In this document: positions 1 through 12,742 of the stretch, one piece after another | How positions within the stretch are numbered: the first letter of the stretch is position 1 | Layout: the number at the start of each line of letters is the position of its first letter | NCBI RefSeq assembly: GCF_000321225.1 | Contig: NW_004450401.1 | Coordinates: forward strand, 4,687,307-4,751,306 | DNA: 64,000 bases | Source of the DNA: Odobenus rosmarus divergens | Taxonomy: Eukaryota; Chordata; Mammalia; Carnivora; Odobenidae | Reading direction: 5' to 3' | Made by a program: the position numbers and the translations under genes | Notes under the pieces: model-generated | Told to the model about the DNA's origin: nothing | The model's input: only the letters and a program-made list of their open reading frames with translations | The model's database searches: none

Positions 1-336
1 AAGAACAGATAAGGGTTTTTTGGGGGCAAGTCCTTGCCGGTGTCATGGCTGGCTGTAGATGTGTGGATCCCTGGGCAGATAAATAGTTTGGCACCCCTCC
101 AGGTCTATGTCTCTCAGTTTCTGTTCAACACTTAGTCAGTAGAGCCAAGGGAAAACGGGTTTTTCTGTAACAAAAAGTAGATACAGAAAGAAAGTCAACG
201 CATTCAGGTCTATGGTCCCAGCGAGTCAGTTCTGAAAATACTCCAGCAAAACGTTTCCTGTCTTTTGGTGGTTATTTTTCCTTCCTTAGCCTGCCTTGGG
301 AGGATCCAAATCAAATAACTAGTGGGAGGCATAGTA

Positions 337-577
337 AAGAGTTTTAATTTAATTTAATTTAATTTTTTATTTTTTAAGATTTTTTATTGATTTATTTGAC
401 AGAGAGAGACAGCGAGAGAGGGAACACAAGCAGGGGGAGTGGGAGAGGGAGAAGCAGACTCCCTGCTGAGCAGGGAGCCTGATGCGGGGCTCGATCCCAG
501 GACCCTGGGATCATGACCTGAGCAGAAGGCAGCCGCTTAACTGACTGAGCCACCCAGGTGCCCAAGAGTTTTAATTT
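337..577 (-). mobile_element. CanSINE insertion with target-site duplication
   Basis: The minus strand carries the carnivore tRNA-Lys-derived SINE: the conserved head complement (gagccacccaggtgccc) is near 548-563, then the B-box-like part, a GA-rich body and a T-rich tail complement (aagattttttattgatttatt). The flanking repeat aagagttttaattt occurs at 337-350 and 564-577, so the SINE body is about 351-563. Confidence 0.93.
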
Positions 578-689
578 TAGATAATACTTTTTTTTTTTTA
601 TTGGTAAGCAGCAGGAACAACTGGGTTTTGGAATTTCAGCAGCCGTCGCTTTGGACGCCAAGTTTGCTCTGATGGCACGTGTATACAGC

Positions 690-932
690 CAAATGTCCAG
701 AATAAGCAAATCCATAGAAACAGAAAGGAGATTGGTGGTTGTCAGAGGCTGGGGGAGTGACTCTGCCGATGGGTATGAAGTTTCTTTCTGGAATGATGGA
801 AATGTTCCTGAATCAGACCCTGGTGGTGGTTGCCCGACTTTGTGGATATACTAAAAGTGCTGAATTGTGTACTTTAAAGGATGAATTATATGGTCTGTGA
901 ATTATACCTTAATAAAAAAAATACCCACAGAA
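690..932 (+). mobile_element. L1 3'-end fragment
   Basis: The stretch reads like the 3' UTR end of mammalian L1M elements: a match to 'aaatgtccagaataagcaaa', then a 'ggttgtcagaggctgggg' segment, a 'gaattgtgtactttaaa' segment and a terminal 'cttaataaaaaaaa' tail. It has no coding content. A similar 3' end occurs at 25.32-25.65 kb and 57.9-58.1 kb. Confidence 0.8.
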
Positions 933-3900
933 GGATCAGCACAGCAAGGTATTTTTAAAAATTCCACAATGGGGAGCCATTTTCTTCGTTGGAATTGTAG
1001 GAGTCAATGCACAATTTGCCAGCTACAATAGAAGAACGGTTCTGGAAACCTGAGTTAACATATTTGTAGTTATCTTCATGATGTTTCAGGGCTCCTACTC
1101 TGGCTGGCTGGCTGGCTGAAGCCACAGTTCACCTTGGGCTGGGTCTATCTGTAGTGACATGTTTCAGGGGAGACGTAAGCGCCGAGAACTGAGAAGATAC
1201 CCCTCCTACTCTTCTCATTTGTGGTATGAGTCAAAACTGTTCCAGACTGTTTGAAACACCTGCTTAGACCCACCCAGTGTTTAGCATTTTATGCTGTGTG
1301 AGACATGATCTTCAAACTGGAAAACCCTATCATGTTGTGTGTGGCATTTGCGAGACAGCCATTTTCTGAGGTTGTAACCATGAGGAAAATTCACCTCAAA
1401 TAATCGTTGTCTCTATGTATTCATTGGATGTCTTTATTGATCATATCTCTTAATCCTTAAACCTTAATCCTGAATCTTAAACCTCAACATGCAAGGTAGA
1501 TTTTATTACCCCTGTGTAACCAAAATGACATCTGGGGCCTCCCGATCCCTTGAGATCTGGACAAGGTTGTTTTGATACCCACCCCCCCGAGGAAGTCTAC
1601 AGCCTTCCAGGAGACTCTGGTGCCTTCCCACAGGGCTCGGATTCTCAAATTCTCCTCTGCTCCGGGCACCTGCTTCCTCTGGGACCCCTTCCATTATGTT
1701 CTTTGTGGACCCAGATGTGAAACTCCACTCCCTTCCTAAATTCCCCCCAAAAGCCACTGACACAAAATATGCATGAGTGCAGTGAACTTCCCTGGAGATT
1801 TCTTTTGTAGGAAGAGAGATGGAGAATGGTTTGCATCACATCAATGTGTACAGCTATAAAATGAACACTAGGCATTCCCCTTTCCTCAAAATGTCATTTG
1901 GGAGGGTGCCTGATTAACATCGCCCTGTCCCCATTTTAGTGGCTCTTGTTTTTTTCCTCTTTTCCCATAGCTTCTTTTCACCATCTGCCACCCCAGACTG
2001 TGCCTCAGGAACTCCAAATTTTTTCCCCACTGTTATGCAGATAAATGCATTTTCAGATTCAACTAGGTGCTCAACAGAACAAAGGGGACCCATTTATCAA
2101 TAAAGGGACCTTCTCTTGAAAAAGCAGTTAGGTTATAAATAGCATAAAGAAAAATGTCCCCAGTACCCCCATTTCATGGATGAGAAAGTGAGGGTCAGAG
2201 AGGACTGTGTCTGTCACTCCCATTGCCTTGTCTGGCTCAGCCCCCCAGATCAGAGGCATGCTGTTTCCCTGGGAGAAGAGTCTGGAGTAAAATCAGAATG
2301 AACTCTGTCCCTAAATCTCTATGAGACATTGGGTGCCCAGGGCAGCCCTGACTTGGATCTTGCATCCTAGATTGAGCTCAGGGTATGTGAGGCTTCCCTC
2401 TCTCTTCCCTGTTGGGGCATGACCTCTGGAAGTCAGTGCCAGGGCCCAGATTTGAGTCTTAGACATACTGTTGCAGGCCAGGGTAGAGAATGAACATAGG
2501 GTGTGTAAGAGACTGGAAGCAACCGTATTACTAGGGAGTAGGGAAGCTTAGAGAGCTCCCAGGAATTGCCAGGCACTAGGAGACCCATGTCTCCTCCATC
2601 TGAAAGGCCCTGGCTCTGCAGAGCTCTGGAGTTGGGCTGATTTCAGTTCCTATCTAGGCTCTGCCGCTGTGGTGGATTAGGTGGTCATCTAGTAACACTC
2701 ACCTCCACCTCTACCTCAATTCCATGGGAGGAGTAAATTTACTCGCTCTATCCATGACTCGGCCATGGGACTTGCTTTGGCTAATGTGTTTGTAGACCAG
2801 ATGCTTGGGAACTTGAAATGCACTTGTGCTGCTGGGCTTGCTGTCTTGTGTGTCCCTGCCATTTCCATGACAAGAACATGCCCAGGTGGGCCTACTCGTC
2901 CCAAGAGAGGATGGGAGGCATGTGGAACAAAGCTAAACCACCCAGCAGAACCCATCCTAGATTACCCAGCCTACAGATTCATGAGCTAAATAAATGTTTA
3001 CTGTCATTTTCTAAGAGAGTTTGGGTATGCTTGTTATGAGCACTACTGTGGCCATTGTGAGTCGATACAGTCTCTCACCAGCTGTGTGACTTGGGAAGGC
3101 TGGCTTCCTCCATGGAGACCCACAGGAGGAAAGCAAGATTTGGTAGAGCTCATAGAAAGCCTGGGGTGAGCCCAAGAAAAGTTCTGGGAATTTCTTCTAG
3201 TTAAATATCCTGTCCTGCACTCACTGGAGGTAAGGTATCTCTAGGGAGAGTATTCTAACTTCTAGGGGATGAAAGAAGCCACAGCGCATGATAGAAAAGA
3301 CCCAGGTGGGTGGGGCTGTAGGGAGCCAGGCCCTCCACCTCTGAGGGTTGTTGGTGGGAGCTTGGATGATCTGTGCCTCTCTGAAGGGCTACTGGGCAAC
3401 ATGTATACTCCATTTCCAGAATTACACCTGTCGGTATGCTAAACACATTCATACACCACCACCACCACCACCACCATCAAAACCCACTTGCATATGTGCA
3501 CAAGGAAATATTGTCAGACGATCAACATAGTATTGTTTAAACAGCTACAAATTAAAATGACTCAAATATTCCTGGCTAGGGGGACACCATGGCACACTCT
3601 CTGATGGTTAACAATAATGGAGGAGCCCTTTATGGGTTAATGTGGTTGAACCTTGAAGACACATTGCTGAATTCAGTTCGTAAAGTAGAGCATAACGTTT
3701 GTGTTGAGAAGCAAACAAAACGGAACCGAACACCACGCAGCCAACTGGGTAGCAGTGGTTTCTCAAGGAGAAGTGCTAGGGGAAAGCACGGGGAGTGGCG
3801 GTCAAAGGGACTCTGGCTTTCTCTGTAGTGTTACAATTTTGAAGACAAGCGGGTCTGAATTGGAACCTCAGCTGTGTCACATACTTAGGTTTTTAACTCT

Positions 3901-5468
3901 GGGCACTTTGTGTTCCTCTTCAGGCCCCAGTTGGTGGGGATGTGAGCCTCTACCTGCCAGGGCTGACTGGTGGAAGAAATGAGCTGGTGTCTGTGGAGGG
4001 GCTGACATCATGTTTGGGCACAGGAAGGGGCTCATAAATGTCAGTTGAAAGCAAAGGATAGGGTCATCTGTGAGGCACACAGCCCAGGCTGCTGGTCCTT
4101 CTGGGGCTCTGTTTCCTTGGTCATCCCGCCAGGACTACTAGGCACACAGAGCCCTGTCCAGGCCCCGGCAAGTGAGGGCTCTGGTCCAGCCGGACTGGTG
4201 CTTGGGCTTGTGCAGTGGCATCTCAGGGCATGAGAGAAACCATGTTGTGTTGTGTGACCCCGAGTGGGGAGGTTGGGGACATGGCACCAACATCTGCAAT
4301 GATCTCCAAAAATAACAAATTATGAACGCCTTAGAGCTGCTGGCTGGGTGTGGGGGAGCTTCTCCCAGTCACCCTCCAAGCTGTTAGTGACCATTGAAGG
4401 CTCCTGAATTATCACTGGAATGCTTGGAATTCTGAGAGATGTATGTCCTTGGCTATCATTTCCTGTTTGGGTGGCCTGGGAAGAGCTCCCTCAAATGGAC
4501 AGTGAAGATGATAAATTCGCCCTCCAAGCCCCAGATGGAGTTGGGTCAACAAAGGTGAATTGCTGGCTACTTAGCTGAGATGAGACTCCAAATGGATTCC
4601 CTCAATCTGGGCTACTGAGCACTCCCTCCCACCCGCCACACTTCTGAGTTTCAGCGCAGCCCCAGCATGCCCCAGGAATGCATCCCTTCAGAAGGTCACG
4701 GCTGCCGTGGCCACGTCCTCCCACACTCCGCACCCCGCTCCTTGGCCACCCCAGCACTGGCCCCCGTGTCCCATTCTTTGCATGATTCCCTGGTAATTTT
4801 GGTACAGGCCAGTCTCTCTGGAGGGTGGGGAGGGTCCATTCCTTTGGGTTCCCAGCATGGAGCCCACAGTCTGCAGTAGATGCTAATAAAATGCTACAGT
4901 CCACCTTTCCCAGCAGTGGGGCTGCTCCCTCAACTGGAGAATGAAGGATTGTTTCATAACAGACCTCCTCATTCCTGAATTTTCCAAACTGGAGTCTGAA
5001 TGATCTTTCCATAATGCAGACCTCATCATTTTAGCCCCTCCTGATGAAGACCCTTCCAAGCCATCCCATTACCTATGTTCCCAATGCAGCGGCCTCGGGA
5101 ACCTGCTCTCGCTCCCTGAGGTAAGCCCTTCTAGACTCCCTGGTCTTCTTTCCCTCCCCCGCCCCTCCCCTGTTTGCCTAGTTAGCAATAAGGGTTTTGC
5201 TTCTCTTCGGCTTCCTATTGGTGAAATCTACACCTGTTGGAATAGGATTCCGGAAAAATTCCCAGGCTTCCAGCCCTGGCTGGCTGCCTATATAGTGCCC
5301 CACTATTCATCACCCCCACTGCTGTAGTTCACGGGACACTTCCCTGTCATTTCGTTCCAACCACATAGAACTGCTGAATACCAGCTATTGACTCCATCTG
5401 CTACTCTCATCTTTCCCAAGTCTCCCTTAACGCAGCTTTGTCTTTTCTGCCCTGAGAAAACCCATATT
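933..5468. other. Gene-free DNA downstream of HRH2
   Basis: I see no exon, RNA gene or young repeat here. It holds scattered degraded MIR-like pieces (for example 2160-2205, with the 'gatgagaaagtgagggtcagag' type core), a short CAC triplet run at 3453-3475, and otherwise unique-looking sequence. Reading frames are short and lack family features. Confidence 0.6.
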
Positions 5469-5677
5469 AAAATCCCCTTTGAGGGGTGCCTGGGTGGCTC
5501 AGTCGGTTGGGTGTCTGCCTTAGGCTCAGGTCATAATCCCGGTATTCTGGGATCAAGTCCCGCATCGGGTTCCCTGCTCAGCGGAAAGCCTGCTTCTCTC
5601 TCTGCCTTTCACCCCGCTCATGCTCTCTCTCTCTGAAATAAATAAATAAAAATTAAAAAAAAAAAATCCACTTTGAG
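5469..5677 (+). mobile_element. CanSINE insertion with target-site duplication
   Basis: A sense-orientation CanSINE starts at 5484 with 'ggggtgcctgggtggctcag' and ends with a CT-rich tract, (aaat)n and a poly(A) run. Imperfect 15-bp duplications flank it: aaaatcccctttgag at 5469-5483 and aaaatccactttgag at 5663-5677. Confidence 0.93.
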
Positions 5678-6779
5678 CCAGTCAGTTCCCATAAGCTTTG
5701 ACCGAGATGACTCATAATCTCTTCTCTGCCTCCTGTGGACATTCATCCAGGTGTGCCTTTTTGCATTCGCTGCAAGGCCCAAAGTTCAGGATTCCACAGC
5801 CTCCTCTGGCCTCCTCCCTTCCCTCCCAGGGGACACAGTCACTGCTGATCTCGACTCTGGTCAGCTCCCTCCATCTTCCAAACCCTTTCGTTGGTGCCTT
5901 TGGTATTCCTTCCTGGCCTCAAATCCATGAACCTCTTCTTGATCTGGTGGCCTCTTACTTGCTCCTCAACCACCTACCCTACTGCAGACTTCCTCGACTG
6001 ACAAGTTTTCCATTTTGAAGATGTCTTTTTCTCTTCCTTAATGAGGCATCTCTGCAGCTGACAATTCTGGGCACATGGCTTTCTGCAAACCCTTACCAAG
6101 CACCCACCATGTACCTGGCTCACCGGGTAAGCAGGACAAAGGCCTGATCCTTCTGACCAGCCCGTCCTTCATCGCCAGTGTGGTGTTTCTATAGTCCCCT
6201 GAGAACTCCTTGACTTTTTAAGGCAACTGCCAAGTTGGCCTTTACCCCAGTATTTTACCATAACTCCTTTTCTAAATCAAGACACACCGTGTGATCAAGT
6301 TTGGGGAGTAGTCCTCACCAGGAAGTTAAAAAATAAAACCGCGAGGCAGCATCTGTTTCGATAGCTTTATTGGAACATGATGGTAACACAGAACATGGAT
6401 TTGGGGGCCCACCACAGATGCTCCCCTCCTCTAGACAGCATGTGCCCCACTTCTGCACCCAGCAGAGGCTCCAGGGAGACTCCAGAAGGGTGGGGGCAGC
6501 TCAGACACAGACCCAGAGGAGGCCCCTGCCATGGCGGGTGGTGTGTGGGCATGCTGGGTTGGAGCCCTGAACAGCTGAGACTGTGATGAGCCAGACTGGG
6601 GTCTTATGCCTCCAACTACTTGGCCATGATTTAGAGACCCACCTGCCTCAGACTCCCGGGAAAACCGCTTAGGAGGGGATTCTGGGGCTTCCAGAGGAAT
6701 CCAGCCAAGACTGAGCACCTCTGAGGGTCGTTGGGGGCAAACCATGCCTTCAGGTGTTTTGGCAGATAAACTGCTTAAA

Positions 6780-7110
6780 GCCCTTACTAGGTGCCAAACA
6801 CCCTTCTAGGGACTAGACATACAAAGGTCAACAGAAATAGGCAGGGCCCCTGACCTCCTGAGTAGGGCAGACAGACAAGGGTGAGGGAGCCACATGGATG
6901 ACTGTAAATTACAAACACGCGGTGGCTTCTGAGGACAGTTGTGGTGTGTGTGTGTGTGGGAGGCCTGACCTAATGGGGTGGGTCAAGGAACACTTCCTCA
7001 AGAAGTGGTATTTCAGCTGAGCTCTCATGGCCAGATGGTGGGAAGAGCATTCCACGCCATGGAAACAGCTTTTGGTGTGGCCCTGTGGCGGCTAGGAGCG
7101 GGAGGATAAA
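6780..7110 (+). repeat. Ancient mammal-wide interspersed repeat relic
   Basis: The text 'ttactaggtgccaaacacc' followed by a 'cttctagggactagacatac' segment, then 'gaagagcattcca' and a 'gccctgtggcggctaggagc' segment, follows the order of a common ancient mammalian repeat that reads through 'tgtgccaggcactgttctaggtgct' and 'gggaagagcattccaggcagagg' type segments. Family not assigned. Confidence 0.45.
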
Positions 7111-7149
7111 CAAATAGAGAGGAGAGGCCAGGAGGGTTGGGGTGAAGAG

Positions 7150-7500
7150 ACAGAGGGGGACGTGGCAGGAGGAGGCTGCGGGGCTCTGTCAGGCCTGAGC
7201 ACGCAGGGCCGGGGGGCCAGGAGAAAGATGGTCGCCTGCGTGCGGCGTGTCACCACGTCCGAGTTTCGCACAGCCAGCTGTGGCTGCTGGGTAGGGGGCG
7301 GGCTGGTCGGAGGCCAGAGGGGACCGTGGAGAGCTGTCAGGCAGCTGTCTCATTTGTCCTGACCAAGAGACGGCAGAGGGGCCGAGTGCGGACAGAATCA
7401 AGCAGATGGTGGGTTCCTGTGCAGCTGGGGCCCGGGACAACTGACCACGAGGAGCTAAGGCTGACCTCGGGCTGCGAAGCCAGTGGCAGACTTCTGTCTG
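7150..7500. other. CpG-enriched patch
   Basis: By hand count there are roughly 20-25 CpG dinucleotides in 350 bp, densest at 7201-7265, in otherwise CpG-poor surroundings. No exon or splice pattern was recognised. It could be a weak orphan CpG island or a GC-rich old repeat. Confidence 0.4.
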
Positions 7501-8082
7501 AGATGGGGGACCTGGCAGAGGAACAGGTGCAGGAAAACGGTCAGGAGTGTGGCTGCAGATGTGCTAAAAGTGAGGTGTCTTCGAAACACCCAGGTAGAGG
7601 GGTCGGGTGGAAAACTCCCGAAGGAAGCCCGGGCTCCAGGCACAAACCTGGGAGTAATTCCCTCACAGATAAGTCTCCTGGTGACTTCGGTTACGAGGGT
7701 GCAGACAAGGCCACAGAGGCAGAGGAATCGCAGTGAGAAGAGAAGGCTCGTGGGACAGGCACACCTGACAGCCGGGGAGAGGACAGTGAGCTACCAGAGG
7801 GCCCAGAAGGCCTGGGTGCGCACGGAGGGGCACGCCACCGGCGGCTCTTGGAACCAAGGGAGGAGCGGGCTCAGGGAGGGGCCGGGGTTAGCAGGGAGAG
7901 TCCATGCACACCCTCTTTTCTCGGGGTGTCACCACCCCCACCTCCTTGGGTCTCTTCAACGACCCTGTAAATAGCAAAGGGGATCTTACCCCCTTGGATG
8001 GAGGAGTCAAGAGCTGCTCAGAGAGATCACTACTGATGCACCCAAGGTCACACATCCAGCAGAGGATGCTGTGGGGTCGACT

Positions 8083-8107
8083 CCCTCCCCCCCGGCCCCC
8101 GCCCCCC
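8083..8107 (-). other. Potential G-quadruplex tract
   Basis: The plus strand has C-runs at 8083-8085, 8087-8093, 8096-8100 and 8102-8107. The minus strand therefore has four G-runs separated by one- or two-base loops, which meets the usual G4 pattern. Confidence 0.5.
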
Positions 8108-8444
8108 AGTGCCATCTCTCCCTGACTCTGGCACACCACCCGCCCCCCCACCTGCCCCGCCGTTGGCGCTGCTCCGCACCACTTCTTGTTGATGAAAAGC
8201 ACCAGAGAGGGGCAGGACTGCAGCACGGAGGCACCCCTCAGGCTCCGGAGCGGAGCCCCGCTAAGAGAAGGGTAGGCTGAGTCAAGCAAACACCTTGATC
8301 TCTCTCCTGAGCAGCAGTGCAATGTCAAGTCAAGAACGTGGGCTTGAGGCCTGGCTCTTTGCCCATGCTCCTGTTCCTTCCTTCCCTCAACAACTATTTT
8401 TCGAGTGCCAGCTAGGAGCCAGGTATGCGTGCTAGCTGAGTGCC

Positions 8445-8580
8445 CTGGGGCGGGCCCCGGTCTTCTTGGAGCCTCAGTTTCTACCTCTGTGAAGCAGGTT
8501 GGTGATTCTTACCACATGTTATAAGGATTATGTGAGCTCATGCAGATGAAGTACCTGGCACACGGCAGGTGCTCAGGAAA
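8445..8580 (-). repeat. MIR relic
   Basis: Reverse-complement MIR features are seen: 'gagcctcagtttctacctct' followed by a 'ttataaggattatgtgagctc' type segment and 'tggcacacggcaggtgctcag'-type text. Confidence 0.6.
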
Positions 8581-9689
8581 GGCTAATTTCCTTCCTGTCT
8601 TTCCCTTCCCTTCCCTCGCCTTTCCTTCCCTTCATCCTACAGAACCTGTGAGAGAGTGAGAGGCTAACTCTCTATGGCAACACCCTCTGCTGTGCTCAGA
8701 GGGCCTGCACATTCCTGCGTGTACAAATCCACGCACGCACCTGTGCACACATCCGCCACGTCCAGCCATCTCTGCTCATGACTCAGGGCCAGCACCAATG
8801 TGAGCTTTGAACCCATGGGATTCAGCGGACCCAGGCCCAGGAGAGTTCTGAACGTCTGCTAGGGATGCTGAGCACAGAACAGGCTGCTCCGCACTAGACC
8901 CGAGGACCCCAGCACCCCGCTGTGTGCTCCGGGAGTCCCTAGACTCAGGCTAGGGTGCACCTCCGGTGGCTCTGGGGGCTTCTGGGTCCTTAATGGCTCC
9001 AGGAGTCAAACCTTGGTGACCAGAAGCAGTATCTTCTGTGTCCCGGGCCGGGTCTAGACAGCCTCGGAGGGCAGAGTCCTCACTGCTTCCTGGGGTGGTG
9101 TCCTCAGTGGCTCCTCGGACAGTGGCTCGCCTGGTTGCTCCTTTGAGGGGCCTCTCATGTGTCTCTGGAGGAACCTAAGCCCCCACAGACTCTTGCAGCA
9201 GCTTAGAAGTTTGCTGGAGCACACAGTGCAGGAGAGCGCTGGCTTCCTGAGGAGACACAAGCACAGTCAGGGCTGAGGTGACCACAGAGCAAGGCCAGTG
9301 GGCCTGGGGCCCACCCTCCGGCCTTCGCTTCTCCTGTGCCGGCCTGGGGAAGGGGGGGGCGGGGTCAGGGCCCTTCCTCGGCCACCAGGGTGGCCCGCAT
9401 GCAGCAGGGACTTCTTCCCTCAACCCACGGAGGGGAGCATCCCGGACACCTTTCAGATCTCACGCCTGCTTCCAACATGCCGTGCGCCCCTTAACTCCTC
9501 TGAACCCCAAGTGGAGGAAAAAACAGCCACCTTTCCAATTCTTGGAAGGATTAAGCGTTATAAAATAGGTATGGAAGTATCCCACACCTTGCCTGGCTCA
9601 CAATAGGGGCCCAATTAATATTTGCTGCTTCTCGCTCTTAGTGAAATGATTCCAGAACGTCGGCAGTACGCCTTGCATGGGTTGAAGGG

Positions 9690-9850
9690 AGGCTGGGAGA
9701 AGACACACAGATTTATTCATCCTTCCGTTAAAATCAGTTGTGAGCACGTCTGTCTCCATTAGAATGTGCGCTCCCCAAAGGCAAGGCGCTAGCCCCCGGC
9801 AATTATGGCTGGTATATAGTAGTTCCTCAGTTAACGTCTGTTGAGTCCAT
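9690..9850 (+). repeat. L2/MIR-type 3' end relic
   Basis: The sequence 'aatgtgcgctccccaaaggc', then a 'ggctggtatatagtagttcc' segment and 'gtctgttgagtcc', resembles the 3' end of ancient L2 elements ('tggcacatagtaggtgctcaataaatgtttgttgaa' type). Confidence 0.5.
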
Positions 9851-11570
9851 CTGATCAAAGAATAGATCACTGAAGACTGAGTTAGCCAAAAACTTGGTAG
9901 GAAAGTTTTTAACAAAGTATTTGGCATACATTTTTAGCAAGAAGAGGATTTCCCTCCCTTCTGGGCATACAGAGTTCCTTTGCGCTGTTGCCTGCTAAGG
10001 TGCGGATGGCAGACCTGCTTTTCTCTTGAGCTACTTTCAGTGAGTGAGAACTCCTTTATCATTTTTTATTTCAAGTCAGAGGGAAAGGCTCAGGGGGGCG
10101 CTCCTGTGTTTTCAGCACGCACCACCTGCAGATCTCCCTTTAGAACAGAGAAGAGGAGGCAGGCTCAGAGCTTTAATCAGGCAATTGGGTCTGGTCAAAC
10201 TTTGATGACATTGTTTGGTGCCACTGTACCTATGCTCATGGGTTCTGTTTTCCACCAGTGGTACTGTGTTTCCATTTATGGGGACAATATAAAGTTTCCT
10301 CATGTATTTCGGTGAAAACAGCAAGTTGGCGTAGAGCTTTAAGTGCATATAATGCAGGTGGGAGAAGACTACAGGCTGGACTGGATGGGGAAGGCAATGT
10401 GCAAACGGCCGTGGTTTGGGGAGTGCCGTTCCAAGTCCCCGACCCATCCCAGCTTCCCCTTAGCCCAAACACAGAAGAAGCTGAGTACCGCATGGTGTCC
10501 CTAGAGACTCTGTCCGGGGTCTCTGCAGACCCAGGGCAGGACAAAATCTGGCTTCAGCTATGTCTAAAGCCACAAATGCTACCTACTTTCTGGCTTCCCT
10601 GCCGAGGCTGGAGTGGTAGCTTTCCTCGTCAGTTTCAAGCTGGGAGCTACCCGCTGCTTGCCCTGAGACCCCCTGCAGTTCCTTGGGATGTCCGGTGAGG
10701 ATCACACCTGGCCTCAGCTCCCCCTATCATCTCTTAAGGTACTCTGGCTGCCAGAGGAATCAAACTCCCTGCTCCTCCTCCTTTCTACATAGAGAGAGGT
10801 AAGAGCATCGAGCTTCCCTTTAGCATCTGTTAGATAGATGGGGGTTGTGGATTTGGACGCCTGACTTTGTAAGACACAGATGAGAGAAGCCCCCGACACC
10901 CAAGCTTCGCTCAGTGCATAGGTACGCTCCAGCTTAGCCACTGCTGAAGGCTGTGAGTGGCCAAAGCTCTCCCTGGAGGTTTGGCCAGCCCTGCCCTCCC
11001 CAGAGCACGTGCCCTTGCCTGGACCTCAAGGTTATATCCCTGGCACTTCAGAGGCCCCATTCTCCATGCTAAGCAGTGTACATATTTGACCAGGCAGGCG
11101 GTATCTACCCTTGGGTTAACGTTCCAGACGCAGCTCTGGTCAAGCGACTTTCACCGATATCATCGAAGAAAAGCTGGCTTTGGCTAGGAAATAACCAGCT
11201 CCCTTGTAAAGAGCTTACAGGTGACTTAAAATAATATTATTATGGAAATACCACATGTTCCTTATAAAAAATTCAGGACATAGAGATTAACAAAACAAAG
11301 AAGATAAACATCTCAAATAACTCCTCTACTCAGACATATCTTTTTGTTACATATTGATTCCATCATTAAGTATTTTTAAATGAAATACATCATACATCCA
11401 AAGAGATTATATAAGTCAAATATGCATGGTTTAAAGACTACTAAGGAATACTAAAATGGATACCAGTATAACCACCTCTCAGGTTAAGGGACAGAATTTA
11501 CCAGTACCTGACTTGTTTTAGCAAATACTTAGGTATCCTGAAACATCATATTGTGGTGTTCTGCCTGCAA

Positions 11571-11578
11571 CTATATAT

Positions 11579-11617
<39 letters not shown>

Positions 11618-11620
11618 TTA
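11571..11620. repeat. (ATTT)n microsatellite
   Basis: About twelve tandem copies of attt are present. It may be the decayed poly(A) of a retrocopy on the minus strand. Confidence 0.9.
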
Positions 11621-12000
11621 TTTTGGCAGAGGTGGGGGGCTGCAAATTACAGCTTTATTCTTTTTACAAAGTAACAATTAATTCAGCAACATTGTCATTT
11701 TCCAAATGGGGGCTAAATCTGGATTGTCTGTCTGATACAAGGCTGTTCATGGATGACAATCATCTTGAAATGAACCTTGATGGATAAATGTGATTTCTCT
11801 GCCCCAAATGCCTTCCTTTGGCAACCATTCAATCCCCACAGCATCATCGGGCCCCATCCCCTAGAGGATGCTTTTGGATTCACCTCTCCATGTGGCAACA
11901 GTGACTGCTTGAGAGGTGAGTTCAGAACTCAACCCAGAAGAAAGAGTCCTTCCCATGACTACTGCATCTTTCTTATGAGGCAGAGAAGCTAGGAGCACAA
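11571..12000 (-). pseudogene. Candidate retrocopy of an unidentified mRNA 3' end
   Basis: The minus strand reads AATAAA at 11659-11654 followed about 30 nt later by a long (AAAT)n run (plus strand (attt)n, 11571-11620), the arrangement expected at the 3' end of a reverse-transcribed polyadenylated RNA. The sequence upstream on the minus strand (about 11660-12000) is not recognised and has no long open frame. Target-site duplications were not found, so a simple repeat next to a chance AATAAA is an alternative. Confidence 0.3.
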
Positions 12001-12045
12001 AGGCAGTCGATGGCTATCCAACTGAATTACTATCACTTCCAACCA

Positions 12046-12230
12046 AAACTTTTGTCCAGGGGCACCTGGGTGGTATAGTTGGTTAAGCATCCGACTCTTG
12101 GTTTCTGCTCAGGTCATGATCTCAGGGTCATGATTTAGGGTCTTGGGATTCTCTCTCTCATTCTCTCTCTGCCCCTCCCCACTGCTCTCACTCTCTCTTT
12201 AAAAAGAAAAAAAAAGACTTTTGTCTAATA
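12046..12230 (+). mobile_element. CanSINE insertion (older)
   Basis: A CanSINE head 'gggcacctgggtggtatag' starts at about 12059, followed by 'gactcttggtttctgctcag' and a CT-rich tail ending in poly(A) near 12215. Probable duplications are aaaacttttgtcc (from 12046) and the similar gacttttgtct after the tail. Confidence 0.85.
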
Positions 12231-12480
12231 CAACAACACAGAGTATTATTTGAGGTTGACTATTTCCAGTAATAATATAGTCAGCAAAACAACCTTCTAC
12301 AACAGTTTATAACTGTAAACACAACCAACCTTCTGTACTTTATGATCATAACAACCCTCTACAACACTTTGCACCTATAAACAAAACAAATTTTACAATA
12401 TTTAATAACTGCAAACACAAGTTTAACATGCCTGGAAGGACCTGCCACCTATTTGACATTTTGAGTGCCTATAGAGGCTT

Positions 12481-12726
12481 GAAAAATACTAGCTTATTGG
12501 AGTTCCTGGGTGGCTCAGTCAGTTAAGTATCCGACTCTTGGTTTTGGCTCAGGTCCTGATCTCAGGGTCCCAGGATCCAGCCCCAACCTGAGACAGGCTC
12601 CACACTCAGAGGGGAGTCTGCTTGAGGATTCTCTCTCCCTCTGCTCCTCTCCCCACTTGAGCATGCTCTCTCTCTCTCTCAAATAAATAAATAAATCTTA
12701 AAAAAAGAGAAAAATATTGGCTTATT
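12481..12726 (+). mobile_element. CanSINE insertion with target-site duplication
   Basis: The head 'ttcctgggtggctcagtcag' begins near 12502 and the element ends with (aaat)n and 'cttaaaaaaagag'. An 18-bp near-duplication flanks it: gaaaaatactagcttatt at 12481-12498 and gaaaaatattggcttatt at 12709-12726. Confidence 0.92.
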
Positions 12727-12742
12727 TATCAGTTAATACAGT

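Larger units (their letters stand above)
5680..12045. other. Gene-free, partly GC-rich DNA
   Basis: No gene is recognised. The stretch contains old interspersed repeat relics (about 6780-7110, 8445-8580 and 9690-9850), a CpG-enriched patch at 7150-7500, a C-rich tract near 8083-8107, a pyrimidine (cctt)-type patch at 8590-8640, and a candidate retrocopy end at 11571-12000. The longest reading frames here show no domain, conserved motif or splice context and are treated as chance. Confidence 0.55.

Noticed and set aside
5484..5560. CanSINE heads as functional tRNA genes
   Set aside because: They keep tRNA-like A and B box text but lack a foldable full tRNA and are dispersed with target-site duplications and poly(A) tails.
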